11,766 nucleotides of DNA, taken from CAZSPL01 sp964608735 (GTDB lineage: Bacteria > JAJVIF01 > JAPKYR01 > CAZSPL01). Within the stretch, counting starts at the first letter, position 1. Each line of letters starts with the position of its first letter. This document shows positions 1 through 6,486 of the stretch, piece after piece. The notes beneath the pieces are model-generated. The model saw only the letters and a list, made by a program, of their open reading frames with translations, was not told the origin of the DNA and ran no database searches. Location of the stretch: NCBI GenBank assembly GCA_964608735.1, contig CAZSPL010000117.1, forward strand, positions 1 through 11,766, given 5' to 3'. A program made the position numbers and the translations under genes.

Positions 1-1
1 G

Positions 2-796
2 AAGACATGGCTTATTACCGGCGCGCAGGCGGGGGTCGGCAAGACGACTCTCCTTCGGGGACTTACCGATGTTCTCCCCGATACCGTCTGCGTCAAGCTC
101 GGGCACGGCCTGAGAAAAACCACCGGCCTGAAGAACTACTTCACACAGACCGAGGACGCCCTGGCGTTCGTCGAGGAACAGCGCGGGAATTACAAGCATT
201 GCATCATCGAAAGTAACAGGCTCGTCGGAAAGATCGAAGCTGATATCATTGTTTTTCTCGACACGCTGAATGGCGAGCGACGTCGCGATGCCGACCAACT
301 CCGTGCGGCCGCTAAGATCGTGCTTGATAAAAAGGCCCGTGAAAAGGACTGGGAAAAACCGCTCAAGAAGCTCGAGCTGTCCGAAAAAGAACAAGCAGGG
401 GTGTTGGAAGTCTTCCGGGGCCAGAAAGATTATCTGTCGTCGAGCAGGCTTATCCTTCGCACAAAGCTGTGGTTTTCGCGTGACGGCCTTCTCGTATTTG
501 GCGAAGGACTCGGGCGTTTGCTGCTGGGCATCGAAGCCAAGGGAAGCCTGTCCGCCGCCGCGAAAGAAGAGGGCATCTCCTACCGTCACGCCTGGGGAGA
601 TATCAAGCGGGCCGAGGAACGCCTCGGATTCCCGCTGATAATGTCATCGCCGGGCGGGGTCGAAGGTGGCGGCTCGATGCTGACTAAAAAAGGGAAGCTG
701 CTCATGACTGGGTATGAAGATATTAAACGAAAGGTGTTCAAGAACAGCGATAAATATTTCCAGGAATTGCTGGATAAGATCGAGGAGGCAGGTTGA
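2..796 (+). CDS. P-loop NTPase (MobB-like) fused to ModE-type HTH domain, 5' partial
   Basis: The frame is open from the window edge to TGA 794-796 and shows 264 residues. No in-frame ATG precedes position 320, so the true start lies just outside the window. Near the visible N-terminus is a Walker A loop, GAQAGVGKTT (visible residues 6-15), followed by CIIESN and EADIIVFLD, which look like a Walker B region and its following strand. This resembles MobB-type P-loop proteins of Moco metabolism. From about residue 157 the protein matches the LysR-like N-terminal domain of the molybdate regulator ModE: LWFSRDGLLVFGEGLGRLLL, then GSLSAAAKEEGISYRHAW, then a glycine-rich wing and LTKKGK. The molybdate-binding TOBE (molbindin) domains of classical ModE are absent. 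Heading a Moco operon, it is probably a molybdenum- or cofactor-responsive regulator. The HTH assignment is firm. The NTPase role and its ligand are inferred. Confidence 0.82.
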   Translation, partial: KTWLITGAQAGVGKTTLLRGLTDVLPDTVCVKLGHGLRKTTGLKNYFTQTEDALAFVEEQRGNYKHCIIESNRLVGKIEADIIVFLDTLNGERRRDADQLRAAAKIVLDKKAREKDWEKPLKKLELSEKEQAGVLEVFRGQKDYLSSSRLILRTKLWFSRDGLLVFGEGLGRLLLGIEAKGSLSAAAKEEGISYRHAWGDIKRAEERLGFPLIMSSPGGVEGGGSMLTKKGKLLMTGYEDIKRKVFKNSDKYFQELLDKIEEAG

Positions 797-2007
797 TACG
801 CGTCGCCGAGGCATTCGAAATTGTCGCCCGTGAAGCGGCGAAGCGCCGCCTTCCCGATGAACGGCGCATGCTTCGCGATGCCGTTGGATGCGTCGCCTCG
901 GAGGATATAACCTCGCCAATCGACCTGCCGCCGTTCGATAAAAGCGCGATGGACGGCTATGCTATCCCGGATGGTGAATTTCTCGATGAATATATCGTTG
1001 ATGGCATCATCGCCGCCGGGCAATATATCGACACCGCCCCGGTGCCGGGGCATGCATTCAAGGTGATGACCGGCGCTGCCGTACAACCCGGCACCGCACG
1101 CGTAGTGATTTGGGAAGATACGGAAGAATCATCGGGACGCGTTAAAATAATACGGAAATCCGATAAAACGAACATCGCCCGCCGGGGCGAAGATTTGAAT
1201 AAGGGCGGCTTGCTGTGTAGGAATGGGACGGTCATCACGCCGCTAACGCTTGCGAACATCGCGCTTGGCGGTATCGATGAGGTAAATGTAAGCGCGCGTC
1301 CGAAGGTTGCCGTCTTCTCGACGGGCGACGAACTTCTCCCGGGCGGAGCCGATATCGAGCCAGGGAAGATATATGATTCCAACGGCCCGATGCTCGAATC
1401 GCTCGTGCGCAAACTAAGGATTGAAATCTGCCACAGGGGACATCTCAGGGATGATTTAAGCGAATCGGTCAAGGGATTGAAGGATGGTCTGGCGAAAGCG
1501 GATGTGGTTTTGTTTTCGGGAGCTGTATCGAAAGGAGACTACGATTTCCTCCCCGATGCATTCCGCGATGTCGGGCTTACGACGCACTTCAATGAGATTG
1601 CCGTCAAGCCGGGAAAACCGACGACATTCGCGACATCCGATCCGAACGATAAGAAAATGGTTTTCGGACTTCCCGGCAACCCGGTATCATCATTCCTGAT
1701 GTTCCACATGTTCGTATTGCCGGCCATATATATGATGCAGGGAAGCGGTGCGCATCCGCGCGTGATAAAAGTCAGGCTCGCCGACAAGATAAGCACGAGA
1801 AAAAGCGAGCGCGACCAGTTTGTCCCTGCGAAATTCGATACGGATGGCCGTGTGAAGCCGCTGCCGTATCACGGCTCGGGGCATCTACTCGGCCTTGCCG
1901 ATGCCGATGGCTTTCTCGAAATAGAATCGGGTATGACTGGTATCGACGAGGATGCATCAGCTCCGTTTCTCCCGATGATGATGCACGCATATTCCGGGAA
2001 TAAATAA
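793..2007 (+). CDS. moeA: MoeA, molybdopterin molybdenumtransferase
   Basis: MoeA inserts molybdate into adenylylated molybdopterin, the last general step of Moco synthesis, in the cytoplasm. The 404-residue length is normal for the family. Signature segments appear in order: LPPFDKSAMDGYA (residues 45-57, with the conserved Asp of MDGYA), NIARRGEDL (127-135), FSTGDELLPGG (175-185), GKIYDSN (191-197), SGAVSKGDYDF (242-252), VKPGKPTTF (271-279) and GLPGNPVSS (292-300). A C-terminal domain IV contains GSGHLLGLADADG. The usual SGGVSVGDYD reads SGAVSKGDYD here, a mild variation. The start is TTG at 793, overlapping the previous TGA as TTGA; AGGAGG at 783-788 sits 4 nt upstream, and the N-terminus MIRVAEAFEI is typical. 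The TAATG junction at 2005-2009 couples it to moaA. Confidence 0.96.
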   Translation: MIRVAEAFEIVAREAAKRRLPDERRMLRDAVGCVASEDITSPIDLPPFDKSAMDGYAIPDGEFLDEYIVDGIIAAGQYIDTAPVPGHAFKVMTGAAVQPGTARVVIWEDTEESSGRVKIIRKSDKTNIARRGEDLNKGGLLCRNGTVITPLTLANIALGGIDEVNVSARPKVAVFSTGDELLPGGADIEPGKIYDSNGPMLESLVRKLRIEICHRGHLRDDLSESVKGLKDGLAKADVVLFSGAVSKGDYDFLPDAFRDVGLTTHFNEIAVKPGKPTTFATSDPNDKKMVFGLPGNPVSSFLMFHMFVLPAIYMMQGSGAHPRVIKVRLADKISTRKSERDQFVPAKFDTDGRVKPLPYHGSGHLLGLADADGFLEIESGMTGIDEDASAPFLPMMMHAYSGNK

Positions 2008-2807
2008 TGAAAGACCGTTGCGGAAGAGAAATAGACTACCTTCGAATATCGGTTACCGACCGATGCAACTGCCGTTGTTTCTACTGCCTCCCGGAAGAAG
2101 GGGTTCCGCTGAAAAGCCATCGGGATATCCTCTCGCTGGAAGAGATTTACGAGATCGCGAAGTTCGGCGTTGAGCACGGTATCAGTAAAATAAAGCTCAC
2201 CGGCGGAGAACCTTTGCTAAGGCGCAATATCATACACCTCGTTGAGCTTCTCTCATCCATCGAAGGCCTGCGCGACTTCGGTATGACCACGAATGGCACA
2301 CTTCTCGCGCCGATTGCTCAAAAATTAAAAGCCGCCGGGCTTCAGAGGGTAAACATCAGCCTCGATACTCTTGACCCCGAAAAATATCAGAAAATAACAA
2401 GATGCGGGAATATCGACGCCGTATTCGCCGGAATCGACGCCGCAATCGAAGCAGGTCTCAAGCCGGTGAAGCTGAACGTCGTAAAGATACCCGGCATGAA
2501 CGATGATGAATGGAGAAACCTCAGGGAATTCGCCGAATCGAAGGGCATGGGGATACGGTATATCCCTATAATGGACCTCGAACACGGCATACGCACGGTT
2601 GTCGAAGGGGGAACCGGCGGGCAGTGTGATATTTGCAGCAGGCTGAGGCTGAGCGCCGATGGTATGCTCCGGCCGTGCTTGTTCTCGGACATTGAATTCA
2701 GCGTACGGGAGCACGGCATCGCGAAGGCCTATGAACTGGCCCTTTCAAACAAGCCGGACGAGGGGGATCACACGAATAACCGGCGGATGATCCAGATTGG
2801 AGGGTGA
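2007..2807 (+). CDS. moaA: MoaA, GTP 3',8-cyclase (compact form)
   Basis: This radical-SAM enzyme converts GTP to 3',8-cyclo-7,8-dihydro-GTP, the first Moco step. DYLRISVTDRCNCRCFYC (residues 10-27) carries the CX3CX2C cluster motif (C20, C24, C27). KLTGGEPLLRR (63-73), TTNGTLL and VNISLDTLD follow. The second [4Fe-4S] site, CDICSRLRLSADG...C, has CX2CX13C spacing (C207, C210, C224) with both substrate-binding Arg of the RLR motif. The C-terminus ends in the functionally important Gly-Gly (MIQIGG). At 266 residues it is about 60 shorter than the usual 325-340. Most of the loss falls between RYIPIMDLEHG (184-194) and C207, where typical MoaA has a long insert. The frame is uninterrupted, so this looks like a genuine compact enzyme. 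The ATG overlaps the moeA stop by one base. Confidence 0.9.
   Translation: MKDRCGREIDYLRISVTDRCNCRCFYCLPEEGVPLKSHRDILSLEEIYEIAKFGVEHGISKIKLTGGEPLLRRNIIHLVELLSSIEGLRDFGMTTNGTLLAPIAQKLKAAGLQRVNISLDTLDPEKYQKITRCGNIDAVFAGIDAAIEAGLKPVKLNVVKIPGMNDDEWRNLREFAESKGMGIRYIPIMDLEHGIRTVVEGGTGGQCDICSRLRLSADGMLRPCLFSDIEFSVREHGIAKAYELALSNKPDEGDHTNNRRMIQIGG
2799..2804 (+). promoter_or_regulatory. Ribosome binding site fixing the moaC start
   Basis: GGAGGG lies 4 nt before GTG 2809, inside the end of moaA. It favours GTG 2809 over the in-frame TTG at 2797, which would place this Shine-Dalgarno sequence within the coding region. Confidence 0.7.
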
Positions 2808-2808
2808 T

Positions 2809-3261
2809 GTGGCTGAATTTTCGCATGTGGATGATGACGGGAAACTGAAAATGGTCGATGTCGGCGCGAAACCCGACCAGGTACGGCGCGCGGTCGCGAA
2901 GGGGAGGATCATCGTCGGCGCGGATGTCGTGCGGATGATAAAGGAAAACGCGATGAAGAAGGGCGATGTCCTGACCTGCGCGCGCATCGCCGGGATACAG
3001 GGCGCGAAGCGCACATCGGAACTTATACCGCTTTGCCATCCGCTTCCTGTGGACTGGCTCGATGTTCGGGCCGAGCTTGGCGAGGATGATGTAATCGTCA
3101 CCGCCGAGGCGAAATATACCGGCAAGACCGGCATCGAAATGGAAGCTCTCACCGGCGTGGCGGTCGCGCTGCTTACCGTCTACGATATGTGCAAGGCTGT
3201 AAAAAAAGATATGGTGATGACCGATATCCATCTCGTCTCTAAGGAGAAATCCGATGTCTGA
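2809..3261 (+). CDS. moaC: MoaC, cyclic pyranopterin monophosphate synthase
   Basis: MoaC converts the MoaA product into cyclic pyranopterin monophosphate, and the two genes are adjacent here. From GTG 2809 the protein has 150 residues, a normal length (usually about 150-165). It contains CARIAGIQGAKRTSELIPLC (residues 57-76) followed by HPLPV, then TGIEMEALTGVAVALLT (107-123) and YDMCKAVKK (125-133), which hold the Asp and Lys of the active site. These motifs are diagnostic. A TTG at 2797 would add four residues, but the Shine-Dalgarno sequence supports 2809. The reading frame overlaps the next gene by 8 bp. It is a soluble cytoplasmic protein. Confidence 0.96.
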   Translation: MAEFSHVDDDGKLKMVDVGAKPDQVRRAVAKGRIIVGADVVRMIKENAMKKGDVLTCARIAGIQGAKRTSELIPLCHPLPVDWLDVRAELGEDDVIVTAEAKYTGKTGIEMEALTGVAVALLTVYDMCKAVKKDMVMTDIHLVSKEKSDV

Positions 3262-4186
3262 CAAAGTCATCGCGCGTTCGATAAATATCTCGGAGCAAAA
3301 GGGCACGAAGAAGAGGCCCGTTCAAAAAGCGGCATTTATCGAAGGGCACGGCATTGAAGGCGACTCCCACGCCGGGCCATGGCATCGACAGGTGACCCTT
3401 CTCGCCGTCGAAGAAATCGAAGCCGCCGACGCCGGCCGTGGTATCGCGACGTTCGGCTCGTTCGCCGAGAATATTTCGATAGAGGGGATAGACATACGCA
3501 GAGTGCGTCCGCTCGACAAGTTCGCATTCGGCGATGTAATCCTCGAAGTCACTCAAATCGGCAAGGAATGCCATGATAATTGCGCAATAGGAAAAGCGCT
3601 CGGGGAATGCATCATGCCGAAGCTCGGTGTGTTCACAAGAACCATCCAGGGCGGGGAAGTCGAGTCGGGCGCGGAGGGGTTATATCAGGCGAAATACTTC
3701 AAGGCAATGGTGATTACGCTGTCGGACCGGGCATCACGGGGGGAATATGAGGATATGAGCGGCCCGGCCGCCGCCGAAGCTATCGAGCATTTCTTCGGGG
3801 AGCTGGGGTATGAATATGACATCGAGAAGCGGCTTATCCCTGACGACCCGGCCAGGCTCGCCGAAATGTTCGCCGAAGCCGAGAGGGAATGCATGGATCT
3901 TGTTGTGACATCGGGGGGTACAGGCATAGGGCCGCGGGATTTCACGCCGGAGATTACCGCTGGATTTATTGACCGCGCGATGCCCGGCGTGATGGAGTTC
4001 ATCAGGAACAAATACGGCTCGAAGTTCCCGAACGCGCTCCTGAGCCGCGCCATCGCCGGCGTCAAGGGAAACATGCTTGTATACAATCTTCCCGGCAGCC
4101 CGAAGGCGGTAAGGGAATATATGTCCGAAATCGTACCGACATTGAAGCACAGCTTCTATATGCTTCACGGCCTCGACATGCATTGA
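3254..4186 (+). CDS. MOSC domain-MogA fusion (molybdopterin adenylyltransferase)
   Basis: This is a 310-residue two-domain protein. Residues 1-145 are a MOSC domain (Moco sulfurase C-terminal family), with GIEGDSHAGPWHRQVTLLA (33-51), FAENI, and QIGKECHDNCAIGKALGEC (101-119) carrying conserved cysteines. Residues 150-310 are a MogA/MoaB domain: VITLSDRASRGEYEDMSGP (153-171), VVTSGGTGIGPRDFTPE, then LLSRAIAGVKG and NLPGSPKAV. MogA activates molybdopterin by adenylylation before MoeA adds molybdate. MOSC domains bind or transfer sulfur on Moco or related substrates, so the fusion may couple activation and handling of the cofactor; that coupling is inference. The start is ATG 3254 with AAGGAG at 3241-3246. 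It is the last gene of the operon and ends 12 bp from the convergent tatC stop. Confidence 0.93.
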   Translation: MSDKVIARSINISEQKGTKKRPVQKAAFIEGHGIEGDSHAGPWHRQVTLLAVEEIEAADAGRGIATFGSFAENISIEGIDIRRVRPLDKFAFGDVILEVTQIGKECHDNCAIGKALGECIMPKLGVFTRTIQGGEVESGAEGLYQAKYFKAMVITLSDRASRGEYEDMSGPAAAEAIEHFFGELGYEYDIEKRLIPDDPARLAEMFAEAERECMDLVVTSGGTGIGPRDFTPEITAGFIDRAMPGVMEFIRNKYGSKFPNALLSRAIAGVKGNMLVYNLPGSPKAVREYMSEIVPTLKHSFYMLHGLDMH

Positions 4187-4198
4187 TTGTAAATTCGA

Positions 4199-5026
4199 TT
4201 ACGGTACCGATTTGTCGGTGACATTCTGCGCGGCGCTATCCCGTTTCTTATAGACAAACCTCGACACAATGATGCTTGCTTCATAGAGCAGGTATATCGG
4301 TACGCCGAGGAGTGATAGGGTTACCGGGTCGCCCGTAGGCGTGAGCGCCGCCGCGAGTACCACCGCCCCGAGGAGCGCGTAACGCCTGAATTTCGCGAGC
4401 TGGGCGGGGGATACGATTCCAAGCATCGACAGGAAAAGGCTTACGAGCGGAATCTGGAATACAAATCCCCCCGCGAGAGTGAGAAGCACGACAAACGAGA
4501 AATATCGATCGAGAGTTATCTGGGTGGTGATTTTGGTCGCGAGATTATTACCGGGCTCGAATTCGAGGAGGAATCTCAGCGCGATGGGAAATATTAGATA
4601 GAAACAGAACGCGCATCCGGCAAGGAACAGCAGGAACGCCGCTATCATAAGCCCGCGAACCCATTTTATCTCGTGCCTCGTGAGACCCGGACGTACGAAC
4701 AGCCATGCCTGGTAAATGATGAACGGCAGCGCGATTACAAGTCCGGCGGCGAATCCGACCTTGAAGTAGGCCATGAATTTTTCGGTCGGCCCGAGCACCT
4801 GCAGGGTTGCATCGGCGGACACCGCTTTCCATGGGCTGACGAGCCACGGGAAGATGTACGAGCGTGTGAAGATGAAGCTTACGATGCATCCCAGTATAAG
4901 GAAAAGGATCGAGTATAGCAGGCGGTTGCGAAGTTCCTCGAGATGCTCGGTGAATGTCAACCCCTCGATTCCGTCTGCCGATGGGGGATCCTTCTGAGTC
5001 CTGTCTATTAAATCTCCGTCTGCCAA
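4199..5026 (-). CDS. tatC: TatC, twin-arginine translocase receptor subunit
   Basis: TatC is the six-helix membrane receptor for twin-arginine signal peptides on folded proteins. FTEHLEELRNRLL (residues 25-37) is the cytoplasmic N-terminal signature and PTEKFMAYFKV (80-90) follows the first periplasmic loop. LFVRPGLTRHE (109-119) has the conserved Glu of the signal-peptide site. ALTPTGDPVTLSLLGVPIYL (226-245) matches the conserved region before the last helices. Hydrophobic segments fit six transmembrane helices. The frame stays open upstream to 5152, but that extension overlaps tatA and has no TatC character. I chose TTG 5026, 4 bp after the tatA stop, which gives 275 residues. The Shine-Dalgarno sequence is weak (GAGAAG, 10 nt away), and a TTG at about residue 23 is possible though it would trim the N-terminal region. 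Confidence 0.92.
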   Translation of the reverse strand: MADGDLIDRTQKDPPSADGIEGLTFTEHLEELRNRLLYSILFLILGCIVSFIFTRSYIFPWLVSPWKAVSADATLQVLGPTEKFMAYFKVGFAAGLVIALPFIIYQAWLFVRPGLTRHEIKWVRGLMIAAFLLFLAGCAFCFYLIFPIALRFLLEFEPGNNLATKITTQITLDRYFSFVVLLTLAGGFVFQIPLVSLFLSMLGIVSPAQLAKFRRYALLGAVVLAAALTPTGDPVTLSLLGVPIYLLYEASIIVSRFVYKKRDSAAQNVTDKSVP

Positions 5027-5030
5027 GGCG

Positions 5031-5234
5031 TTATATCTTCTCGGATTTCCCGCCCTCTTTCGCGGAATCATTCGAGGAATCGTCATCGTTCTTGACGGGC
5101 GTTTCTTTCCCGGCGCGGAATTCGCGCATCGATTGCCCCAATGCCCTCGCAAGACCGGGTATCTTCGACGGCCCGAATATCAGGATTACAACAATGAGGA
5201 TTATCAGCCATTCCCAACCGCGTATGAATCCCAT
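5031..5234 (-). CDS. tatA: TatA, twin-arginine translocase pore-forming subunit
   Basis: TatA is a small single-span protein that oligomerises with TatC to move folded proteins across the inner membrane. The 67 residues comprise a transmembrane helix (about 8-20, WLIILIVVILIF), the hinge FGPSKIPGLARALGQ (20-34), an amphipathic helix to about 41 (SMREFRAG) and an acidic, Ser-rich tail. This is the canonical TatA layout and length. The chosen start is ATG 5234 because GGAGGG (5248-5243) lies 7 nt before it. The frame extends to a GTG at 5252, but that would bury the Shine-Dalgarno sequence. Only one TatA/B-type gene is seen, so this may be a minimal TatAC system, or tatB may lie elsewhere. Confidence 0.93.
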   Translation of the reverse strand: MGFIRGWEWLIILIVVILIFGPSKIPGLARALGQSMREFRAGKETPVKNDDDSSNDSAKEGGKSEKI

Positions 5235-5242
5235 AAGGATGC

Positions 5243-5248
5243 CCTCCG
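5243..5248 (-). promoter_or_regulatory. Ribosome binding site of tatA
   Basis: On the minus strand GGAGGG is followed by 7 nt and ATG 5234. It begins only 13 nt after the CCA end of tRNA-His, so tatA is translated from an RNA that either carries or has just lost the tRNA. Confidence 0.75.
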
Positions 5249-5261
5249 GCACAAATTTATC

Positions 5262-5339
5262 TGGGGTGGCTGGAGGGATTCGAACCCTCGACCTTCTGAT
5301 CCACAGTCAGATGCTCTAACCAACTGAACTACAGCCACC
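5262..5339 (-). tRNA. tRNA-His (anticodon GTG)
   Basis: Read on the minus strand, the acceptor stem GTGGCTG pairs with CAGCCAC. An extra 5' G at position 5339 faces the C discriminator; this G-1:C73 pair is the identity mark of tRNA-His. The D arm has AGTTCAGTTGGTTAGAGC. The anticodon stem TCTGA/TCAGA encloses loop CTGTGGA with anticodon GTG. The T arm is GAGGGTTCGAATCCCTC. The 3' CCA is encoded (5264-5262). All arms pair well, so it is a functional tRNA. It lies 27 nt upstream of the tatA start on the same strand, with no terminator between them. Confidence 0.97.
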
Positions 5340-5351
5340 ACGCAAAAGCCT

Positions 5352-5380
5352 ATTTTACCCCGTAACCCCGCTCTTCACAA
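5352..5380 (-). promoter_or_regulatory. Promoter for tRNA-His (and tatA-tatC)
   Basis: On the minus strand, TTGTGA (5380-5375) and TAAAAT (5357-5352) are separated by exactly 17 bp, a good sigma-70-type promoter. The -10 box ends 12 bp before the mature tRNA 5' end, so the tRNA leader would be only about 5-6 nt. No other promoter is evident before tatA. Confidence 0.65.
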
Positions 5381-5387
5381 GGGATGT

Positions 5388-5477
5388 AAAAAAGTAGGGA
5401 CAGTCACCTGTTTCGCACGAAACTATACGATAACCTGTAGTGCCATGAGCGAAACAGGTGACAGTCCCTACTTTTTT
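5388..5477. terminator. Bidirectional intrinsic terminator formed by a REP-like inverted repeat
   Basis: Arms of 29 bases at 5388-5416 and 5449-5477 are inverted copies with a single mismatch (A5402 opposite A5463) around a 32-nt loop. Each outer end is a run of six A or T, so either strand reads as a long hairpin followed by six T. On the minus strand it would end transcripts of the 5506-6345 gene and insulate the tRNA-His promoter. The structure is seen directly; the terminator role is inferred. Confidence 0.6.
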
Positions 5478-5506
5478 GGCGAACCAGGTGACAGTCCCTA
5501 TTTTTT
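5388..5506. repeat. REP-like repeat cluster, three copies of a ~28-base unit
   Basis: A unit reading GCGAAACAGGTGACAGTCCC then TA and a T run occurs at 5449-5477. A direct second copy at 5479-5506 has one changed base (GCGAACCAGG) and one deleted C, and an inverted copy lies at 5388-5416. The core GACAGTC is an odd-length near-palindrome. Units of this kind resemble intergenic REP sequences mobilised in trans by Y1 (RAYT/TnpA-REP) transposases. That relation comes from memory of the family and has not been checked. No transposase gene is in the window. The last copy ends on the first base of the neighbouring gene's stop codon. Confidence 0.75.
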
Positions 5507-6345
5507 CACCACACCTTCCACCATGGCTTCTTCTTTTCTTCGGACGTTTCCTTCGGATATGAATAGCTTACGCCGTCTGGATATATATCATACAGCCCGA
5601 CCCCGGGATCCGAGATTTCGGCAAGCGATGCGATATTCTTCTCCCATGTGCCGATTGTACTAAGTTTCGTGCCGTAGAAAAGATTCATCCCCTCGAGCGC
5701 GACATACCAGAACGGCTGAATCAATTCTTTGTCGTGTGATTCGATTATATTCGGTTTCAACCCGGCCCGGTCGGCGGCTTCGGTGATCCGCTCCTCTCCG
5801 ACAGCGAGGTGGCTCATGCTCGGCGGGGGTTCATAAATATCTATCTTGTACTCGCCGTTGTAGAACCTCATGATGAACTCATCCATATACTTGATGCCGA
5901 AGGCGGCGATGTCGCCGTTCTCGAAGCTGACATAAGAGTCGCGGTATTCTGCATTGGAATGAAGCAGCAATATCGGCCCGACCTTGTGCGAAAGCCGCGC
6001 CGTAAGTTCGAGGAGGCTTTCCTGTGCCAGTGGGTTTTCCATGGTCTTCCCCGCCAGCGCGTAATCACGGAAATGAAGGAGCTTGCCGATGTTCGGGCGC
6101 GGCGCGAAGGGAGGGGAGAGGGTTTCGGTATCCGCGCCGAGATAAATGCCGCGGAATTTTCCCGCGAGGCCCCTTGTAAGCTCGGTATGAATCGCGTTGG
6201 AGCCGCCGGTGGCGGTAATCTCGATTCCCTTGAGCACATACTCCTTCGCCCCGGCGTCGTTTATCAGCTCCCGGATCGCGTCCAGCGCATTCTCGAACGG
6301 AATTTCATTTTTCTTTAGAAGCCAGAAATTCAGCGGATATCCCAT
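5506..6345 (-). CDS. Uncharacterised 279-residue protein
   Basis: I do not recognise a family. The gene looks real: ATG 6345 is preceded by GAGGTG with suitable spacing (GAGGTGAAACATG), the frame is long, and codon choice resembles its neighbours. There is no signal peptide or transmembrane helix, so it is probably a soluble cytoplasmic protein. Visible features are MGYPLNFWLLKKNEIPFENA at the N-terminus, KGIEITATGGSNAIHTELTR near residues 39-58, GPILLLHSNAEYRDSYVSFE in the middle, and a highly charged, Trp-rich tail (EEKKKPWWKVW). Alternating strands and helices without a known catalytic motif suggest an alpha/beta fold. It is transcribed divergently from glyA and separated from tRNA-His by a terminator-like repeat, so it is probably monocistronic. 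No function is proposed. Confidence 0.8.
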   Translation of the reverse strand: MGYPLNFWLLKKNEIPFENALDAIRELINDAGAKEYVLKGIEITATGGSNAIHTELTRGLAGKFRGIYLGADTETLSPPFAPRPNIGKLLHFRDYALAGKTMENPLAQESLLELTARLSHKVGPILLLHSNAEYRDSYVSFENGDIAAFGIKYMDEFIMRFYNGEYKIDIYEPPPSMSHLAVGEERITEAADRAGLKPNIIESHDKELIQPFWYVALEGMNLFYGTKLSTIGTWEKNIASLAEISDPGVGLYDIYPDGVSYSYPKETSEEKKKPWWKVW

Positions 6346-6368
6346 GTTTCACCTCGTAACGTCGCTAT

Positions 6369-6398
6369 ATGATAACTCATTGCCGCAATACCGCCAAA
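6369..6398 (-). promoter_or_regulatory. Possible promoter of the uncharacterised gene
   Basis: On the minus strand TTTGGC (6398-6393) and TATCAT (6374-6369) are 18 bp apart, with the gene starting 24 bp downstream. The match is moderate, but no better candidate is visible in this divergent intergenic region. Confidence 0.35.
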
Positions 6399-6434
6399 TG
6401 CAGCCGGGCACTACCGATTTCCATGAAAGAGTTT

Positions 6435-6440
6435 TATAAT
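6435..6440 (+). promoter_or_regulatory. Probable -10 box for glyA
   Basis: A perfect TATAAT lies 46 bp before the glyA ATG. The position 17 bp upstream (TACCGA, 6412-6417) is a poor -35 match, so the promoter may rely on an activator. No purine or glycine riboswitch-like structure is visible in the short leader. Confidence 0.5.
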
Positions 6441-6486
6441 CATCAGGCTTGCGCTGCGCGCGTGGAAAATATCAAGGAGAAGAACG

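Noticed and set aside
7..216. Open frame from ATG 7 at the left edge
   Set aside because: It is out of frame with the P-loop/HTH protein, which explains the region with clear motifs. The product is Arg-rich and has no domain.
4206..4219. Small hairpin ACCGA-TTTG-TCGGT near the tatC end
   Set aside because: Only 5 bp with no T run, and it lies inside the tatC coding sequence. Too weak to call a terminator.
5027..5152. N-terminal extension of the tatC frame back to 5152
   Set aside because: It lies over tatA in another frame, is rich in Arg and Pro, and has no TatC similarity. The conserved N-terminal signature begins well after TTG 5026.
6346..6486. Possible riboswitch in the glyA leader
   Set aside because: The leader after the TATAAT box is only about 40 nt and shows no tandem aptamer-like structure, so a glycine riboswitch is not supported.
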